Counted from the first letter of the stretch, positions 45,887 through 57,920 are shown. The stretch: DNA of 64,000 nucleotides from Petunia secreta (GCA_029990175.1 JARKIP010000030.1:16951501-17015500), one strand, 5' to 3'. The notes: generated by a model from the sequence alone, not told the origin. Program-made: numbers and translations.

Positions 45887-48879
45887 AGAAATAAATTAAA
45901 AAAAAAATAAAATTGCAGGCTTAAGATTTAGACATGCTTGACAATGAGCTTATTGGGCTTGGTAACAAAGCATACATTCCACATTTAAACAGTAGTCATT
46001 CAAAATAAAAGAAATACAAGGATGGATGTATATTTACCTAGTAAGAAAATGTTCCCAACAACATCATGAAAGAACAAGCCGTATCCAAAAATCTCAACTT
46101 AGCAACATACAACAGCAGTGACTCGGCAACGACAAAACCTCCAACAGCCCTTTGAAAATTTTCCTTTAAATTAAACTCAAATCTAGACCTTGCCTCTTTT
46201 TTTGTTTCTCACTCTTTTCTCTTTTTTTTGTTTTTTAACTCTTTTCTACTATTTCGACTTTCACCAGTTCAGATCTGGAAAATGGTATTTTTTCCTTCAA
46301 AGAGTGAAGATATTCTCCCTCCCTTTGTTCCAGATCCGTTGGTGTCTTCAAAGAGGGGTTTGAATTAGCTCCTCCCGATCGTATCTCTCCCGAGATGAAA
46401 GAAACCGGGGAATTTGCTTGTCAACGAAATTCCACTCATAAGTAGGTTCAATCCTCGCTCATAGATGTGAATTGAAAAAGCAAGCCCGAATTCTTTTGAA
46501 TTAGGCTCTATAGTCTGGTCCCTGTCAAACTATGCTTGATCACAGGGGACTTTGACTATGGATACATTAGTCTCCTCTCTAATTTTTGTGTGTCCTCTTA
46601 TAGCTGAAATTTTCAGCTAGCTTTCCCTTTCCCAAACCCCAAAAATATTAAATGCCCCTCTACAAGACAAAGGAAGCATGCATTACATTTAATGAATAGG
46701 TAAGTCAAAGGACAAAAGTCACATGACCAATTTGCTTTTTTTCCAGAAAAGTAAAAGAGAGCACATGAGAAAAGTGGATAAAGTTTCCCCTCTTTCATGC
46801 TATGTTTTTCACCAACCCAAAAAAGAAAAGGCCGAAGCATACCATTTTCGTGCTACTCTTTTGTCCCAATATTTGACTTGTGACTCCTCCTTTAACTTTT
46901 TTTAGATTTTTTTCTTTTAAATTTGACTTGAGATTATACAAAAATCAGATTAATAGTACTACTGCTAAACTAATTAAGCTCAATGGATTAACTAAAGACT
47001 TCAAACTAAACCAAAATGACTCATTTAAGCAAAAACCTGATAATAACCATCCACAATTTCACACTCAAATCAACAAGCTCACCAAATCCTTGCTGGACAA
47101 TGACTAAACTGATTTTAAGATTAATGATGAACAAGCAGAATTTAAGACAATCACACACAACATACTTGGATAGATTGTAGTACTAATTAAATAATTCATA
47201 CTTAAACAGTGACTTATGCTCAACAAAATCAGAACAAAATTAATAACTCTCCAAGTGGAACACTCCATCACATCCAAGCTTCAGGCAAGACATTTATCTC
47301 AAAGAGCCAAACAAACTTGAATCAAAGTTTCTCTTGAACTAAACAAACCGAGCACGGATTCGTGCTTGTCACATATGCAGAAGATAGACCAAAATCATAA
47401 ATGCTTAAAACATTTAGTCCGACAAGTCCAGCCACTTTGAGCGCTTATTCAGGACTAAACAAACATATGTAAACCAATGTTCAATTTCAACCAAACCACA
47501 GGAAAACACATCACTGAGATAGACACTTTCTAAACAATGCAACACTTATTTTTTAACATACGATAAAACAGCGTATAGAATGATCTTTGCAAGCCAACAT
47601 TTGATCAAAACCACTTCATACACAGAAACATAGACATATTCATCATCATTCATGTTAAACATTGTTGCTAGGCATGACAATTCTAACATTGATTATTTAA
47701 ACTAACAACGGAAAACAAGAGCAAAGTGTAGCATGTTACATCTAACCAGTTGACGCCACTACATATACCATTGAGCAGTGCATCACCGCAATCAGAACAT
47801 CAAGCCAACACCACCCCTGCTCCGTAGCCACAAGCCACTGCTCGCTGCCTCTCTATCGCCATTTAAAGCCAATCGTCCCCACTGCTGTCTTAAAACCACG
47901 CAGCTACACCACCCTAGTTGCTGTATCACCAAAGCCAGCGTCTACTTGTCATCACCATCACAACTTCAAAACCAACAACCCCTGCTACCTCGCTGCCTCG
48001 CCTCAATATCAGCTTTAACAAAACGACGTCACTGCTGCCTCCAAAACAAACTACACAACACTAATGCCAAATCGCCACTACGAGCAGGCTCGCCATCACC
48101 AATTCAATATATCGACATCACAAGCTGTTTCGCTTAGCGTTTGCCATCTCAAAGACTCCATTATCATACAGCTAAATACCCAAATACCATTAACCAAACG
48201 AACCAAACACACACACCCCGCTGCCCTAAACAAAATCATTACCACCAATTGCGCTCATCCTTTGTTTAAACACCCAGTCGAACACCCTCCCTGGTTCATA
48301 CGTTATTTCATTCAGATCCATCCCTTTCTTTTTCTAACAGAAACGATCCCATTTGGGGTCGTTTCAGCCAGAAAAGGAAAAGAATGGAGAGAGGAGAAAG
48401 AGATAGTTTATACAAGCAAAATTTCACCGGGGAGACAAACGGGGTCGACGGAGAAGAGTTTGACTCACTTTGGGGGGCTCGATCTACACCGATTCGCTAT
48501 GTATTTTGGTAAAACCGACCTCAAGAGTGGAGAGAGGGGTTGAAGAGGAGTCGGGGAAGGTTCTTTGGCCGGAGGAGACGGTGGATGGTCGCCGACGAGG
48601 TCCCGCGGTGGCGGAATTTCGCCATAGCTTTTCTTGATCTGATGAGTTTTAGGAAATGTGGGATTAGGGGAAATATTGAGGATTAAAAGTTAAGTGGGCT
48701 GGATCAAGGCTGATGGATTGGGCTTTTGAGATGGGCTAGATTGAATTTATAATTAGCCACTAATAGTCTACACTATTTAAAACATATCCAATTAACTATG
48801 ATTAAAATCACATAAATTTACAATACAATCACAAATAACACATAGAATCAAAATTAAACACATAACAAATAATTTTTGG

Positions 48880-48923
<44 letters not shown>

Positions 48924-49053
48924 TTTCCAATTAATGATAATTTTAGTTAAAAGAAAAGACTAAAATTTAAGAAAAATCCGACTAAAATCCTAAGAATCTA
49001 ACACGGCTATTTTGAAAAATTTTGTATTTTGGTGCCAAAATTAGGTGATTACA
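44880..49053 (-). mobile_element. Complete solo LTR, Ogre-like, 4.17 kb
   Basis: It is bounded by AGCAC duplications. On the minus strand it starts TGTAATCACC and ends GGATCGTGACA. Near the 3' end it carries GGTGCCTAACACC (45100-45115) and AAGTGGCGACTCCG (44975-44988), sequences typical of Ogre/Tat LTRs. No internal region remains, so one LTR is left after LTR-LTR recombination. It contains a long A run (about 45855-45885) and a TA microsatellite (48883-48913). Plus-strand ORFs at 47778-48137 and 48064-48543 lack any recognisable domain and are probably chance. Confidence 0.8.
48883..48926. repeat. TA microsatellite and T run
   Basis: An almost pure (TA)n run followed by about ten Ts, inside the Ogre-like solo LTR. 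Confidence 0.9.
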
Positions 49054-49058
49054 AGCAC
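49054..49058. other. Target-site duplication AGCAC, right copy
   Basis: Pairs with 44875-44879 and closes the solo LTR insertion. Confidence 0.8.
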
Positions 49059-49748
49059 TATACACGAATTTTTTTTTTCTTAAATCATGTCTATATTCCT
49101 CATTTACAAAATGTTACATAATGTTCCTTCGCATTTTTTCGGCTTTCTACAACAAGGAGACATTTTACAAGAGAAAATTATAAGCAATTGGAGCACACAA
49201 AACACACCAAAGAAAAAACAGAGTACAAAAAGGTAAAATGGACGTAACCTCCACCTAATCAAAGCTATTGCGATACTAATATTTCTCAAAACTCAGATTT
49301 ACTAGCTCATAGCTTGGTATTCTTTACCTCTTTTTTTTCTCCAATGATTTAGCAGATGGAAGACCAAGAGGGAAGAGGTTTTGTTGGAGAGGAGATGAAT
49401 GAGTTTGGGGTATGGGGAGAAGAACAAAGGGGTGGGGTGTGTTTGTATGGGGAAAAAGACATATAATTTATTTTTGAAAACTTACTTATAACAAATTATG
49501 TTTTAACAAGAAAAAGTATGATTACAAAAATATTGAAACATGTGCTAATGTATAGGTTGGACAAAAAAAAAATCAGAAATGACACGCCTTGTTTGTGTAT
49601 AAACATGCAAGTGCCATATTATCAAAAGAGATATGTTGTAGACAATTTCATAAATATTTGTGTAAAGGCATGATCTGTAAAAATCAGGAGTGTCGTGAGA
49701 ATTTTGACCAAAGTTCATGGAGTATTTTATGTATTAAGTCATCTTAAT
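49059..49748. other. Unassigned interval
   Basis: AT-rich sequence with a GA-rich stretch near 49350-49460. No ORF, LTR boundary or terminal inverted repeat that I can support. Confidence 0.4.
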
Positions 49749-49988
49749 TATTCCTTCTGTTTCAATTGATGTGTCATAGCTTGAATTGACACTAAGTTTA
49801 AAAGAGAAATGAGGACTATTGAGATTTGTTGTCTAAAATGTACCATAGATATTTGTGCAGTTATAAATCATTTCATTGAGAGAAAAGTAGTAATTTTGAA
49901 GTTTAATTATTTTCAAATTTCAAAGATGCACTTTTTTAAAACAGACTAATAAGAAAATGTTGCTACATAAACTGGAATGGAGGAAGTA
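49749..49988. mobile_element. Stowaway-like MITE, diverged
   Basis: About 240 bp. The ends TA-TTCCTTCTGTTTCAATTGATGTG and ACATAAACTGGAATGGAGGAAG-TA are inverted and resemble the CTCCCTCCGTTTCA terminal repeats of plant Stowaway elements, with the TA target duplication. AT-rich and non-coding inside. Several mismatches between the ends point to an old copy. Confidence 0.75.
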
Positions 49989-50189
49989 ATTCATTAGACT
50001 TCATTCCATTTTTATTTATATTTTAGAGTTGGTTGGATTTGGATAATTTAGATGGTTCATAAAAATATCTTCTGTTTAAGTACATAAAGGTTAATTCAAG
50101 CTCTTATGAAAAAGATTTAATAGGGAGGAATTGCAAATTCAAATCGCTTTTAAAATATAATAAATAATAGGTGAAGGAACAATTGAATT
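49989..50189. other. Short unassigned spacer
   Basis: AT-rich, without ORF or repeat structure that I recognise. Confidence 0.4.
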
Positions 50190-50610
50190 GGGCTTTGTGT
50201 TTCATGCGCACAGGTTTAGAGAGATCAGACCTTGAGCCACGTTAGTAGGCTATCTGCCAGCTGTTGGAGTCACTCCGTCTCCTCCCAGGATTTACTACTT
50301 TTGGTATGTTGTAGAGACATCTAGTGGGTATATGGGGGCATTTTCCTGTCCTTTGTATGTTCAGTTCAACACTCTTAGAGGCCGGCAGATATGTTCCTGT
50401 GTGGTTCAATCAGTATGTTATGCATGTTAGCGTGTGATAGCCTTGTCATCTTTCCAGACTTTATGTTTTCAGTAAATATGTATGTATTTATAACCAAGTT
50501 GCAATCTCATCTCTATTATTCATAGATTATTAGTAGGTTTAGCGATGATCGACACTCAGTGTCGGTTATCCGTCGCGGCCCTAGGTTGGATCGTGACTAA
50601 AGTGGTATCA
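50190..50610 (+). mobile_element. Gypsy-type LTR end with primer binding site, remnant
   Basis: The segment ends GTTGGATCGTGACTAAAGTGGTATCA. That combines an LTR end of the GGGTCGTGACA kind with a Met-tRNA type primer site TGGTATCA (50603-50610), as in plant gypsy elements of the Tekay type. The orientation is plus. No coding sequence follows, so only a fragment is left. The left edge is not defined. Confidence 0.45.
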
Positions 50611-51227
50611 ATAAAGAGAGATAGAGACATCGTTATTTTGCAGAAAAAAAATGGAGACTGTCGGTCATAGCGAGGAAAGAAAAAGAGAGCAATTTTTAAG
50701 GTCTGAATGGTGGAAGGACTGATCCGTTTCATTAAATCTCATCAAGTCTATTAAGTGATTTTAATCAGGAAAAAATAAATTTACTTAAAAGCTTAGTCCC
50801 TTCATTAATTAAATACATTATATAAGAAATTAGAACCAAAAAATAATTTCATCCCCATAAGTATGGTTTAAGAGACCAGATTTTTTACTCTGTCCTTAAA
50901 TAATGGTCCTGTAAGGCCTTTTCCTTGTAATAAAAGGAGTGTGGTTCCTTAGAACTTTACCACAAAACATTATAAAGATTCAAAATGCTAGAATGTTTGT
51001 AAAAGGAGATCAGCTGTGTCGCAGACTAACTGCTAAGTACTTATTTTAGTTGGCATAACAAGCACTTTACTTTTTTCTCATTATACCTTGAAACTTCGTT
51101 GGATGTTATTCATTTGTTTGAATGTTAAATGATTATTCACTCTTTGTATGTAGATTTTTATCTATATTTCTCTTACACTTCTATGGCCTTTAATATTTTT
51201 TCAGTAGTTTATTCATTTGTAAGAAGT
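50611..51227. other. Unassigned interval
   Basis: AT-rich sequence with no ORF of interest and no recognised repeat. It may be leader sequence of the gypsy fragment on the left. Confidence 0.35.
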
Positions 51228-51583
51228 TGTATATATATTCACAATTAATAAAGAAACCTCGAATCATGTAAGTTGAAATATGTATACGTCTATTAAGTTG
51301 CAGAAGCATTGAAATCTCTACAAAGGAAACTGAAACTATGGTTTGGACATTAGAGAAAATATAGAGAGAAGAAGATGTTTCTGGAGGAAGAATAATTTCC
51401 CACTTTTAAAAATATTCCACACAAGAGTATTATATTGTGGGCCTTATAATTACAAATTAAAGAAAAGATAGAGTGGGCCATTAGGCCATAAATTAATTAC
51501 ATATATGTCAATGGTGAACTAAGCTAAGTAAGCTAGACTAGTGGACCTAGGCTAACCATTAGGAGGCTTGTCTTGGGCTTACA
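51228..51583 (-). repeat. Ty1/copia element, 3' LTR (left edge approximate)
   Basis: It ends GGGCTTACA at 51583, next to a strong polypurine tract. In element orientation the LTR starts TGTAAGCCC. The far edge is placed at a TG near 51228 but is uncertain, as the 5' LTR is not in view for comparison. Confidence 0.5.
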
Positions 51584-51597
51584 CCCCCTCCCCCTTT
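51584..51597 (-). other. Polypurine tract of the copia element
   Basis: The minus strand reads AAAGGGGGAGGGGG directly before TGTAAGCCC. It is a clear plus-strand primer for a minus-strand copia element. Confidence 0.8.
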
Positions 51598-51639
51598 CAA
51601 GTTGGAATGGGAACACATTGCCAACTTGACAAAAAATTT

Positions 51640-52200
51640 TAGTGAATAAGGCCTCAGAGTGGCATAGTTAGAAGGTTTGTTAGTTGGGCTGAACTACCAA
51701 CATGCAACAGCCTTATGAGACCTTCAAGTAGCTTAGCTTTGTTAAATTGACATCTACCTCTATATGTTTTGTGTGCTCATGAAACACAGGATTACGAGCT
51801 ATATGTAAAGCTGCCTCATTACCACAAAAACATTAGTAGGAGTAAGATAAAATAGGTGAAAATCAGATGCAACCTTAATACCCATATAAGTTCAGCAACA
51901 ACTTTACTCAAGGCTCTAGACGCTCCTTAAGCAGAAGACAGAGACAACGCATGTTGCTTTTTAGCCTTCCAAGCAATGGGACTACTACCAGAAATATAAA
52001 GAACCTAGTGACTGAGCGCTTGGAGTCAGGGAAAGCAGCCAACATTGTCAGAGTATGCCGAAATGAAGAATTCTGGAGAATCATTAAAAAAAATCCCATG
52101 ATCTGGAATCCCTTTAAGATACCTTAACATAGGTAATGCAGAATCTATGTAAGGTACTCTAGGATATTTCAAAAAATTGGTTGGGATGTTATACAGCAAA
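51640..52200 (-). pseudogene. Copia RNase H, decayed
   Basis: Pieces read RYLKGIPDHGIFF, AYSDNVGCF followed in another frame by PDSKRSVTRFFIFL, then PIAWKAKKQHALSLSS and a C-terminal stretch with AHKTYRG. They match in order the copia RNase H (AYSDADWAG, SRRSVTG, SWKSKKQ, AEYRAL). The stops and frame changes make it dead. Confidence 0.85.
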
Positions 52201-53170
52201 TGGAAGGTCTGGTTTAGTATGGACCAAAGAAATCAGCTTACCAATTCAGCATATGACTCTATCTGGATTCGGTAAAGGCTCTCCAACATCAGCTCTTAGC
52301 TTGACGTTAAACTCAAGATGAGCCATTACAGGAGAGACATTTGTACAGTGAAAATCTTGCAACATGTCTAATATAAACTTCTTTTGAGAGAGATGAAGAT
52401 CATTTGGAAGAGTTTTCACTTCAATACCCAAAAGTTATTAAGAAATCCCAGATCTTTAATTTTAAACTCAGCATCAAGAAAAGTCTTAAAAGAATTAATT
52501 TCAGAATCATCATTACCAATGAAGATAATGTCATCAACATAAACAACAAGAATGACCAAAGATGAGCCACTTGACTTGATAAAACAAAATAGTCATTCAT
52601 TGAATGAATGTAGTCTCTAGACTCAACAATCTGGTTGAGATTGGTATACTATTATCTAGAAACCTGCTTCAACTCAAAAAGGCTTTTATTTAGCTTGTAT
52701 GCAAGTGGTAAATGTGAAGAAAAATATGGGAGATGAATGGACAAACCAGGAGGTACCTTCATGTACACCTCTTTAGACAGATTCCCATGAAGAAAGGCAT
52801 TATTGACATCTAATTTATATTAAGACCGATTTGACTTAACAACTACTATAATTTTTCTTTTGATAGTGTTCAACTACTATAATTTTTCTTTTGACAGTGT
52901 TTATTTTGACAACAGGTGAAAAGATTCTTGTATAATCTATCCCTTCAACCTAGGTATTACCACTCACCACTAATCTAGCCATGTACCTCTCAATAGTACC
53001 ATCAGCTTTGTACTTAATTTTATAAACCCACTTGTACTCTATAGTCTTCTTACTAGGAGGAAGCTCAATAGTGCTCTATGTATTGTTAGCATCTAAGGCT
53101 TCAAATTCCTTCCTGATGGCTTCTCGCCATTTAGGAATGAGGTAGCTTGTTGATAAGTGGAAGGTTCAAA
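52200..53170 (-). pseudogene. Copia reverse transcriptase, decayed
   Basis: The order on the minus strand is REAIRKEFEALDANN, YKWVYKIKYKADGTIERYMA, GIDYTRIFSPVVKI, then HGNLSKEVYMKVPPGLSIHL, LAYKLNKSLFELKQV, the catalytic box VVYVDDIIFIGNDD (YVDD intact, near 52530), and a frame at 52246-52431 with MGIEVKTLPNDLHLSQKKFI. All are standard copia RT blocks. At least three stops and some frameshifts interrupt them. Confidence 0.92.
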
Positions 53171-53628
53171 TGAAGCATATATAGGAATAGACTCATTATG
53201 AGTAACTGCACTAGAGCAAGATTTAGATGAGGGAAGAGAAACAACATTCTTTTGAAGGTAAGTTGGAGCTTTGAGAAGTTCTAGAAGATTACCTAAGTGG
53301 AAGAGGTGCTAGAGGTGGTTGAAGATAATGAGGAGAGTGTGCTGGAGAAGAACTATGGTTGGAAAGAAAAGAGGAGCTAGAAAGAGTAGAATGGTAGTGT
53401 AAGTTGTTGTGAGGAGATGAAATATGAGAATGACTAGTAGAGATGTTGGGGGAGGATAAGAGAATTATTTAGATGAAACAGTAGAATCGGTATCTAATAA
53501 GCTAGGATTCAGGGGAGGTGGTGGGAGGATGAAAAAAGACGATGAAGGAGTAAAAGAAACACCTTATGGAAAAATTGATTCATGAAACACTACATCCCTA
53601 GAAATGAAGCATTGTTTGGAATGCAGAT

Positions 53629-54419
53629 TAGGGTTGACAATGGGGCGGGACGGATGTGGAGTGGGTTAAAACCTAACCCATAATATTTTCAACTTACCCT
53701 GCCTCATCCCGCTTAACAATTTTGACTATTTTCAACCCATCCCGCCCCATGTCAACCCACCTCGCTCTGGCCTATGTTATTTTTTTTCTCTTTTTTTTTT
53801 TTTTTTTTTAAATTTCTTATTGCCATTTCAATTGCATAAACTTACTGCATATTTCTAATTTACTTTAGAATATTATGGTAATATTAATGTATTGGAAATA
53901 AAGAAATATTTTTCAGTTGCAATTTTTAATATTTGATAAATACTTTTAATTAAACAAAGTCGCAACTTATGAACTCTTATTTAAGCTTATAAAAGTGCAA
54001 AAAATTTACTTGAAAAATTAATCAGGCCCTATTTTTTTATTCTAATGTTTTGATCCTCAATTTCACCAATTTTCTAATCCAACTATAACTTTTCTGAACT
54101 ATCAGAATCTTTTTTGATCCATTTTCTTTAAGTTTCATATTCCTACATCGTCATTTCTATCTTTACCTGTATTAAAATATTTATCGAAAGATATTTACCT
54201 ATCAACTGGGTAAACCACAACTTTGAAAGTCTCAACATTAAAGTGATAACACTTAATCTAAAATAGATTCTCCATTTCAATGCATTCAAATGGAGAAATA
54301 TTTCTATCGCCGGTAGCTTTACTCACAAAAACCGATAGAAACCCGTCACCCACCTCACCCTACTTTGGATTTTCTAAAAATTTGCCCTAACTTGCTCCGC
54401 TGCCCCATTGTCATCCCTA
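53629..54419. mobile_element. hAT-type non-autonomous element inserted in copia
   Basis: 791 bp with inverted ends TAGGGTTGACAATGGGGCGG and (inverted) TAGGGATGACAATGGGGCAG. It is flanked by an 8-bp duplication, ATGCAGAT (53621-53628) and ATGTAGAT (54420-54427), with one mismatch. Eight-bp duplications and this kind of end are typical of hAT elements. There is no transposase ORF; the inside has a T run near 53775-53810 and AT-rich sequence. Copia sequence continues on both sides. Confidence 0.85.
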
Positions 54420-54427
54420 ATGTAGAT

Positions 54428-55100
54428 GATGAAGTTTATAACCTTTCTTGGCATAAGGATATCTTCTGAACACATAAGGGATTGCCCTGGTTTGAATTTA
54501 CTAATGTGTGGTTTGGGTACAATGGCATAACAAAGGCAACCAAAAGTCTTTAGGTGAGAATAAGATGGTGTAATTCCAAAGAGATTTTCATAAGGTGACT
54601 TTTCATTTAAGACAGAGGAGGAAAATCTATTTATTAAGAATGTGACTATTAACAGGCAATCAATCCAAATTTCAAAGGAAGATGAGACTAGAATAACAAG
54701 GCTCTATCAGTTTTTTAGGAGAAGTTTGTGTTTTCGTTCTACCACTCTATTTTGTTCAGGTGTATGTGGACAAGAGGTTTAATGAGTTATTCCCATTTCG
54801 AAAAAGTAAGAGATTACTAAATTGGATCCACCCAATTCAAGAGCATTATCACTCATAATAGTCTTGACAGTGTACTTAAATTGGGTTTGAATCACTGAAA
54901 TGGAGGCTTTGAGAAGAGAGAGGGCCTTCGCTTTATATCCCATTAAGTGTGTCCGGATGGTTCTAGTATGGTCATCCACAATAGTTAGAAAATATAAAGA
55001 TCCACTGGAGGAGATGGTGTGATAGGGAACCCATGTATCAACTTGAAATAATTGGAAAGGTTAAGTTCTTTTGATTACACTATCATGGAATGGTAGCCTT
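54428..55100 (-). pseudogene. Copia integrase, decayed
   Basis: The open piece 54779-54979 begins DDHTRTIRTHLMGYKAKAL and includes QFKYTVKTIMSDNALELGGS, where SDNA corresponds to the catalytic SDNG. It continues in another frame or past a stop as TSCPHTPEQNRVVERKHK with the catalytic Glu. These are the D, D and E blocks of copia integrase. The region toward 54430 is its weakly conserved C-terminal part. Confidence 0.88.
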
Positions 55101-55349
55101 ACCTACCTTCTGGAGGACATACATGATAGTTAAAAGACTTTTTAGGAGATAAAAAGGAAAAAAAAGAATGTACAGTAGTTAAAAGACTGTTTAGGAGATA
55201 AAAAGGAAGAAACAGAATGTACAATCTTTATTTTACTGAAAGGGAGATGACCTAATATGTTTTGCCAAATTATATCTATCTTATTTATTGAATTTGACTG
55301 AATACATTTCTTGTTCATATTAGATGACGTAGAGATGAAATTGTTTACA

Positions 55350-56000
55350 CTATGTGATAAATCATGCGCTCACAATAACTTGTAGAGACCATTTTCATGC
55401 TTACCAAGAACCAACGGCTTCTTCACTGAAAGGCCCTGAATCACACAAAGATCATGTTTAAATTCCACAGTGAATGTCAGTTGAGAAATGAATTTATGTA
55501 CAGATATTAGATTTTACTAGAATAAATGTAAGTAAAGAACATTGTGTAGAATAAGAGAATGCATGATAAACAATGAATCAGTGGAGGTGACTTTGGCTTT
55601 GTATCCATTTGGAAATGTTACAAGGAATGGAACAGAAAAAGGAATTACTAATCAATAATCCAACAAGTCTGCCTTATCCTAGAAAGTGTGCAAGCACTAG
55701 AACTAGTAGACACATTCAGATCCTTACTAGCAAAGTTTGCAGATGCCATGTGACTAGATTGAGGAGAAGAGTCAGAAATGTTGGACAGTTGGAGCAGCAT
55801 GATCAACTGATTATACTGGTCTTGAGTATACAAAGACTTGGAGATGAATTTAGATTGGAGGAAGACTCAAGACCCAAAACTGGACCCACTGCACTTGCAA
55901 TAGATTTTTTTCTCTAAGTGTTCCAGCAATCTTCAATTAGATGTCTAGGTTTCTTATAGTACCTACATCTTTTGTGCTCAAAATGAACCCTTTTGAGGAA
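55350..56000 (-). pseudogene. Copia gag C-terminus and protease region, decayed
   Basis: From high to low coordinates: a degenerate zinc knuckle RCRYYKKPRHLIEDCW (second Cys replaced by Tyr), the linker YTQDQYNQLIMLLQLSNISD in the frame at 55648-55833, the protease entry CWIID followed by a stop, then FPNGYKAKVTSTDSLFIMHS and GLSVKKPLVLGKHENGLYKL of the pre-integrase segment. The N-terminal gag and the 5' LTR are missing, because the Tat 2 LTR starts right beyond. Confidence 0.82.
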
Positions 56001-56013
56001 ACTGTCTTTGATT

Positions 56014-56549
56014 TGTGTATTGACCTAAATCTGATTAGGTCAATCAAATTTTCTCAATCAATATGCCGTATCAAAGTTGTTAAATAAATTGAGAAAATGA
56101 ATAACAAGAATGTAAGATGAACAATAGTAGATAAGTAGTGTTTTCATATGTATTTTCTAAACGCCATTACAAGGAAAACTAAGTGCTATTTATAACCTAC
56201 TGAATACAAAGGTAATTAAGGCATTAACTAGCCACTTCCCACGTTTTGATCGTGGCCTACTCATGATTTCTCCTATTAATTGCTAAGTTAATGGGAGACT
56301 GTTATGAGATTTATCGTCTGCTGATACGTAAGCCGCTTCTTCGAAGTCTAAGCTCCTTGCCTCGGGGGACTAAACCTTCCACCGGCCGAGGTAAAATCTT
56401 CTCAAGGTTTGACTTGTCCTTTGACCTCAGGGACTTGCCTCGAGAGTTAAGCCTCTCACTTCTAGACTACGTCACACGTCTTTGCATAAACATATCTCGA
56501 ACCATACATCCGAGGTGCCACATAAGTAAGTGAATTTTTATCCAATACA
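56014..56549 (-). repeat. Tat-type element 2, 3' LTR (left edge approximate)
   Basis: The right edge is fixed by ATCCAATACA at 56549 followed by the polypurine tract. The left edge lies near TGTGTATTGACC, just past copia gag. A minus-strand TATA-like TATAAATAGC is at 56185-56194. The ORF at 56291-56533 has no family resemblance. If the copia sequence resumes beyond the right window edge, this element is nested in it. Confidence 0.65.
56185..56194 (-). promoter_or_regulatory. TATA-like box in the Tat 2 LTR
   Basis: TATAAATAGC on the minus strand within the LTR, pointing away from the element at this end. Confidence 0.4.
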
Positions 56550-56568
56550 GATAGTCCCCCTACTCCTC
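56550..56568 (-). other. Polypurine tract of Tat 2
   Basis: The minus strand reads GAGGAGTAGGGGGACTATC, directly before TGTATTGG, the LTR start. This form is usual for Tat-lineage elements. Confidence 0.7.
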
Positions 56569-56742
56569 GGACAATTGAAAAAAATTAAATCAAGCGGGAA
56601 ACCAGCGTGGCAACTCGTGCACCTAGTGATTTGGAAAGGTAGCAGTCATTTCGAATTCTCATCTGTTACACGCGGCGACCGCTGAGAGGTCGAGTTGTTT
56701 CATTCCTCTTTCTCCATGTAAACGCAATGATGACTCTCTTCA

Positions 56743-56752
56743 TTATAAATAA
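56743..56752 (+). promoter_or_regulatory. TATA box of the Tat 2 antisense gene
   Basis: TTATAAATAA on the plus strand, 140 bp before the ATG at 56893. It is followed by an AC/CT-rich leader typical of plant 5' UTRs (CAACAATAAATCTTC). It is outside the LTR, so it would drive the antisense gene on its own. Confidence 0.55.
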
Positions 56753-57818
56753 CCCAACTTGCCTGAATTCACCTTCACTTTCTAATTTCCAAACAACAAT
56801 AAATCTTCTTTAGAGCAAGAACAATTTCAAGCTTCTTCTTCTTCAAACTACAGATTTAAGTCAAAAAATCTTCATCAATTCCCTTAATAAAAATGTATGC
56901 CATCCATTCTGTGCAAAATTCCTCTGGTCCTTCTGATGAAAGACACCTTGGTACTGCCACTATGATAATTGGTGATGAATTGGTTAATGTTCTTGAACCT
57001 TTGAAAATCATCCCGCTGACTGACGACGACACTGAGGTGACAACACTGAGGCTACGTCACAATCGGACAGTTTAAACCCAAGGCGGCATAAAGCCACTGC
57101 TGGTCGTGATAAACTTGATGAGGTGGTCGGCGAAGAGGATGATACCGACATAGTTGATGAAGTAGGCGGCGGAGAGGCCGATGCTGATGTAAATGGTGGA
57201 CTTGAGGTGGAATCTTCAAAGCAAAAGAAATTTTCCGCGGTTAAGGAGCTCGAGCCTCATCAAGTTATCCCCTCGAACTTTGATATTGATAAAGATTTCA
57301 AGCTACAAGACCAATCAGTAGCCCAGCAAGAAAAAAATAGGAACGTGCTAGTCCAAGCCATGCCGAGCCTGATTACTCAAGTCCGCGTGGCTTTGGTTTG
57401 GAAGGATTGCAATTAGGGCCCCGAGGTCAAAGTTGGTGTTCCTGCCCCAAATAGTAGCAGCTCGGATCACATGGTCGAGAACTCCTTCATTTACATCTAT
57501 CCTTTCACGATATGGTTTTCTCTCCCCGTGCATGGGGTAATTGACATATTATGCCAAACATACAACCTGTGTTTGGCCAAAGAGTTGTTCAATGCCTCGA
57601 TTTATTGAGTCGAAAGGCTGGGATACCCTTCACTTTTCAACACTTGATCTCTCTTTTCTACCTAATTTTATATAAAGGTGGAGTTGTTCAACTTAGCGAG
57701 GCAAATACTCGTTAATAATGAAAAGTGAAGACACCAAAGACCTGGTTGGAGTAATCTTTACGTTCAACCAGTCTGCTGTCCCCCGAGCCTAGATTCCCTG
57801 AAGTGTGGAATGATGCAC

Positions 57819-57900
57819 GTAAGTAAAATTCTTTGTGATTTTCTTATGTTTCATTCATAACCTCGAACTTATTTTCCAATTGTTGCCTCGAATTCCTTAG
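57819..57900 (+). other. Predicted intron in the Tat 2 antisense gene
   Basis: Strong donor GTAAGTAAAA after GATGCAC and acceptor AATTCCTTAG. It is placed after a FPEV-like motif, as in Tat 1 (39704-39776). Confidence 0.5.
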
Positions 57901-57920
57901 CGGACAAGGTTCCAGTTGTA

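Noticed and set aside
47778..48543. Two overlapping plus-strand ORFs (119 and 159 codons) as host genes
   Set aside because: They lie wholly inside the Ogre-like solo LTR, have no recognisable domain and overlap in different frames.
55609..55917. Plus-strand ORF of 102 codons
   Set aside because: It is the complement of the copia gag-protease region, whose family motifs are readable on the minus strand.
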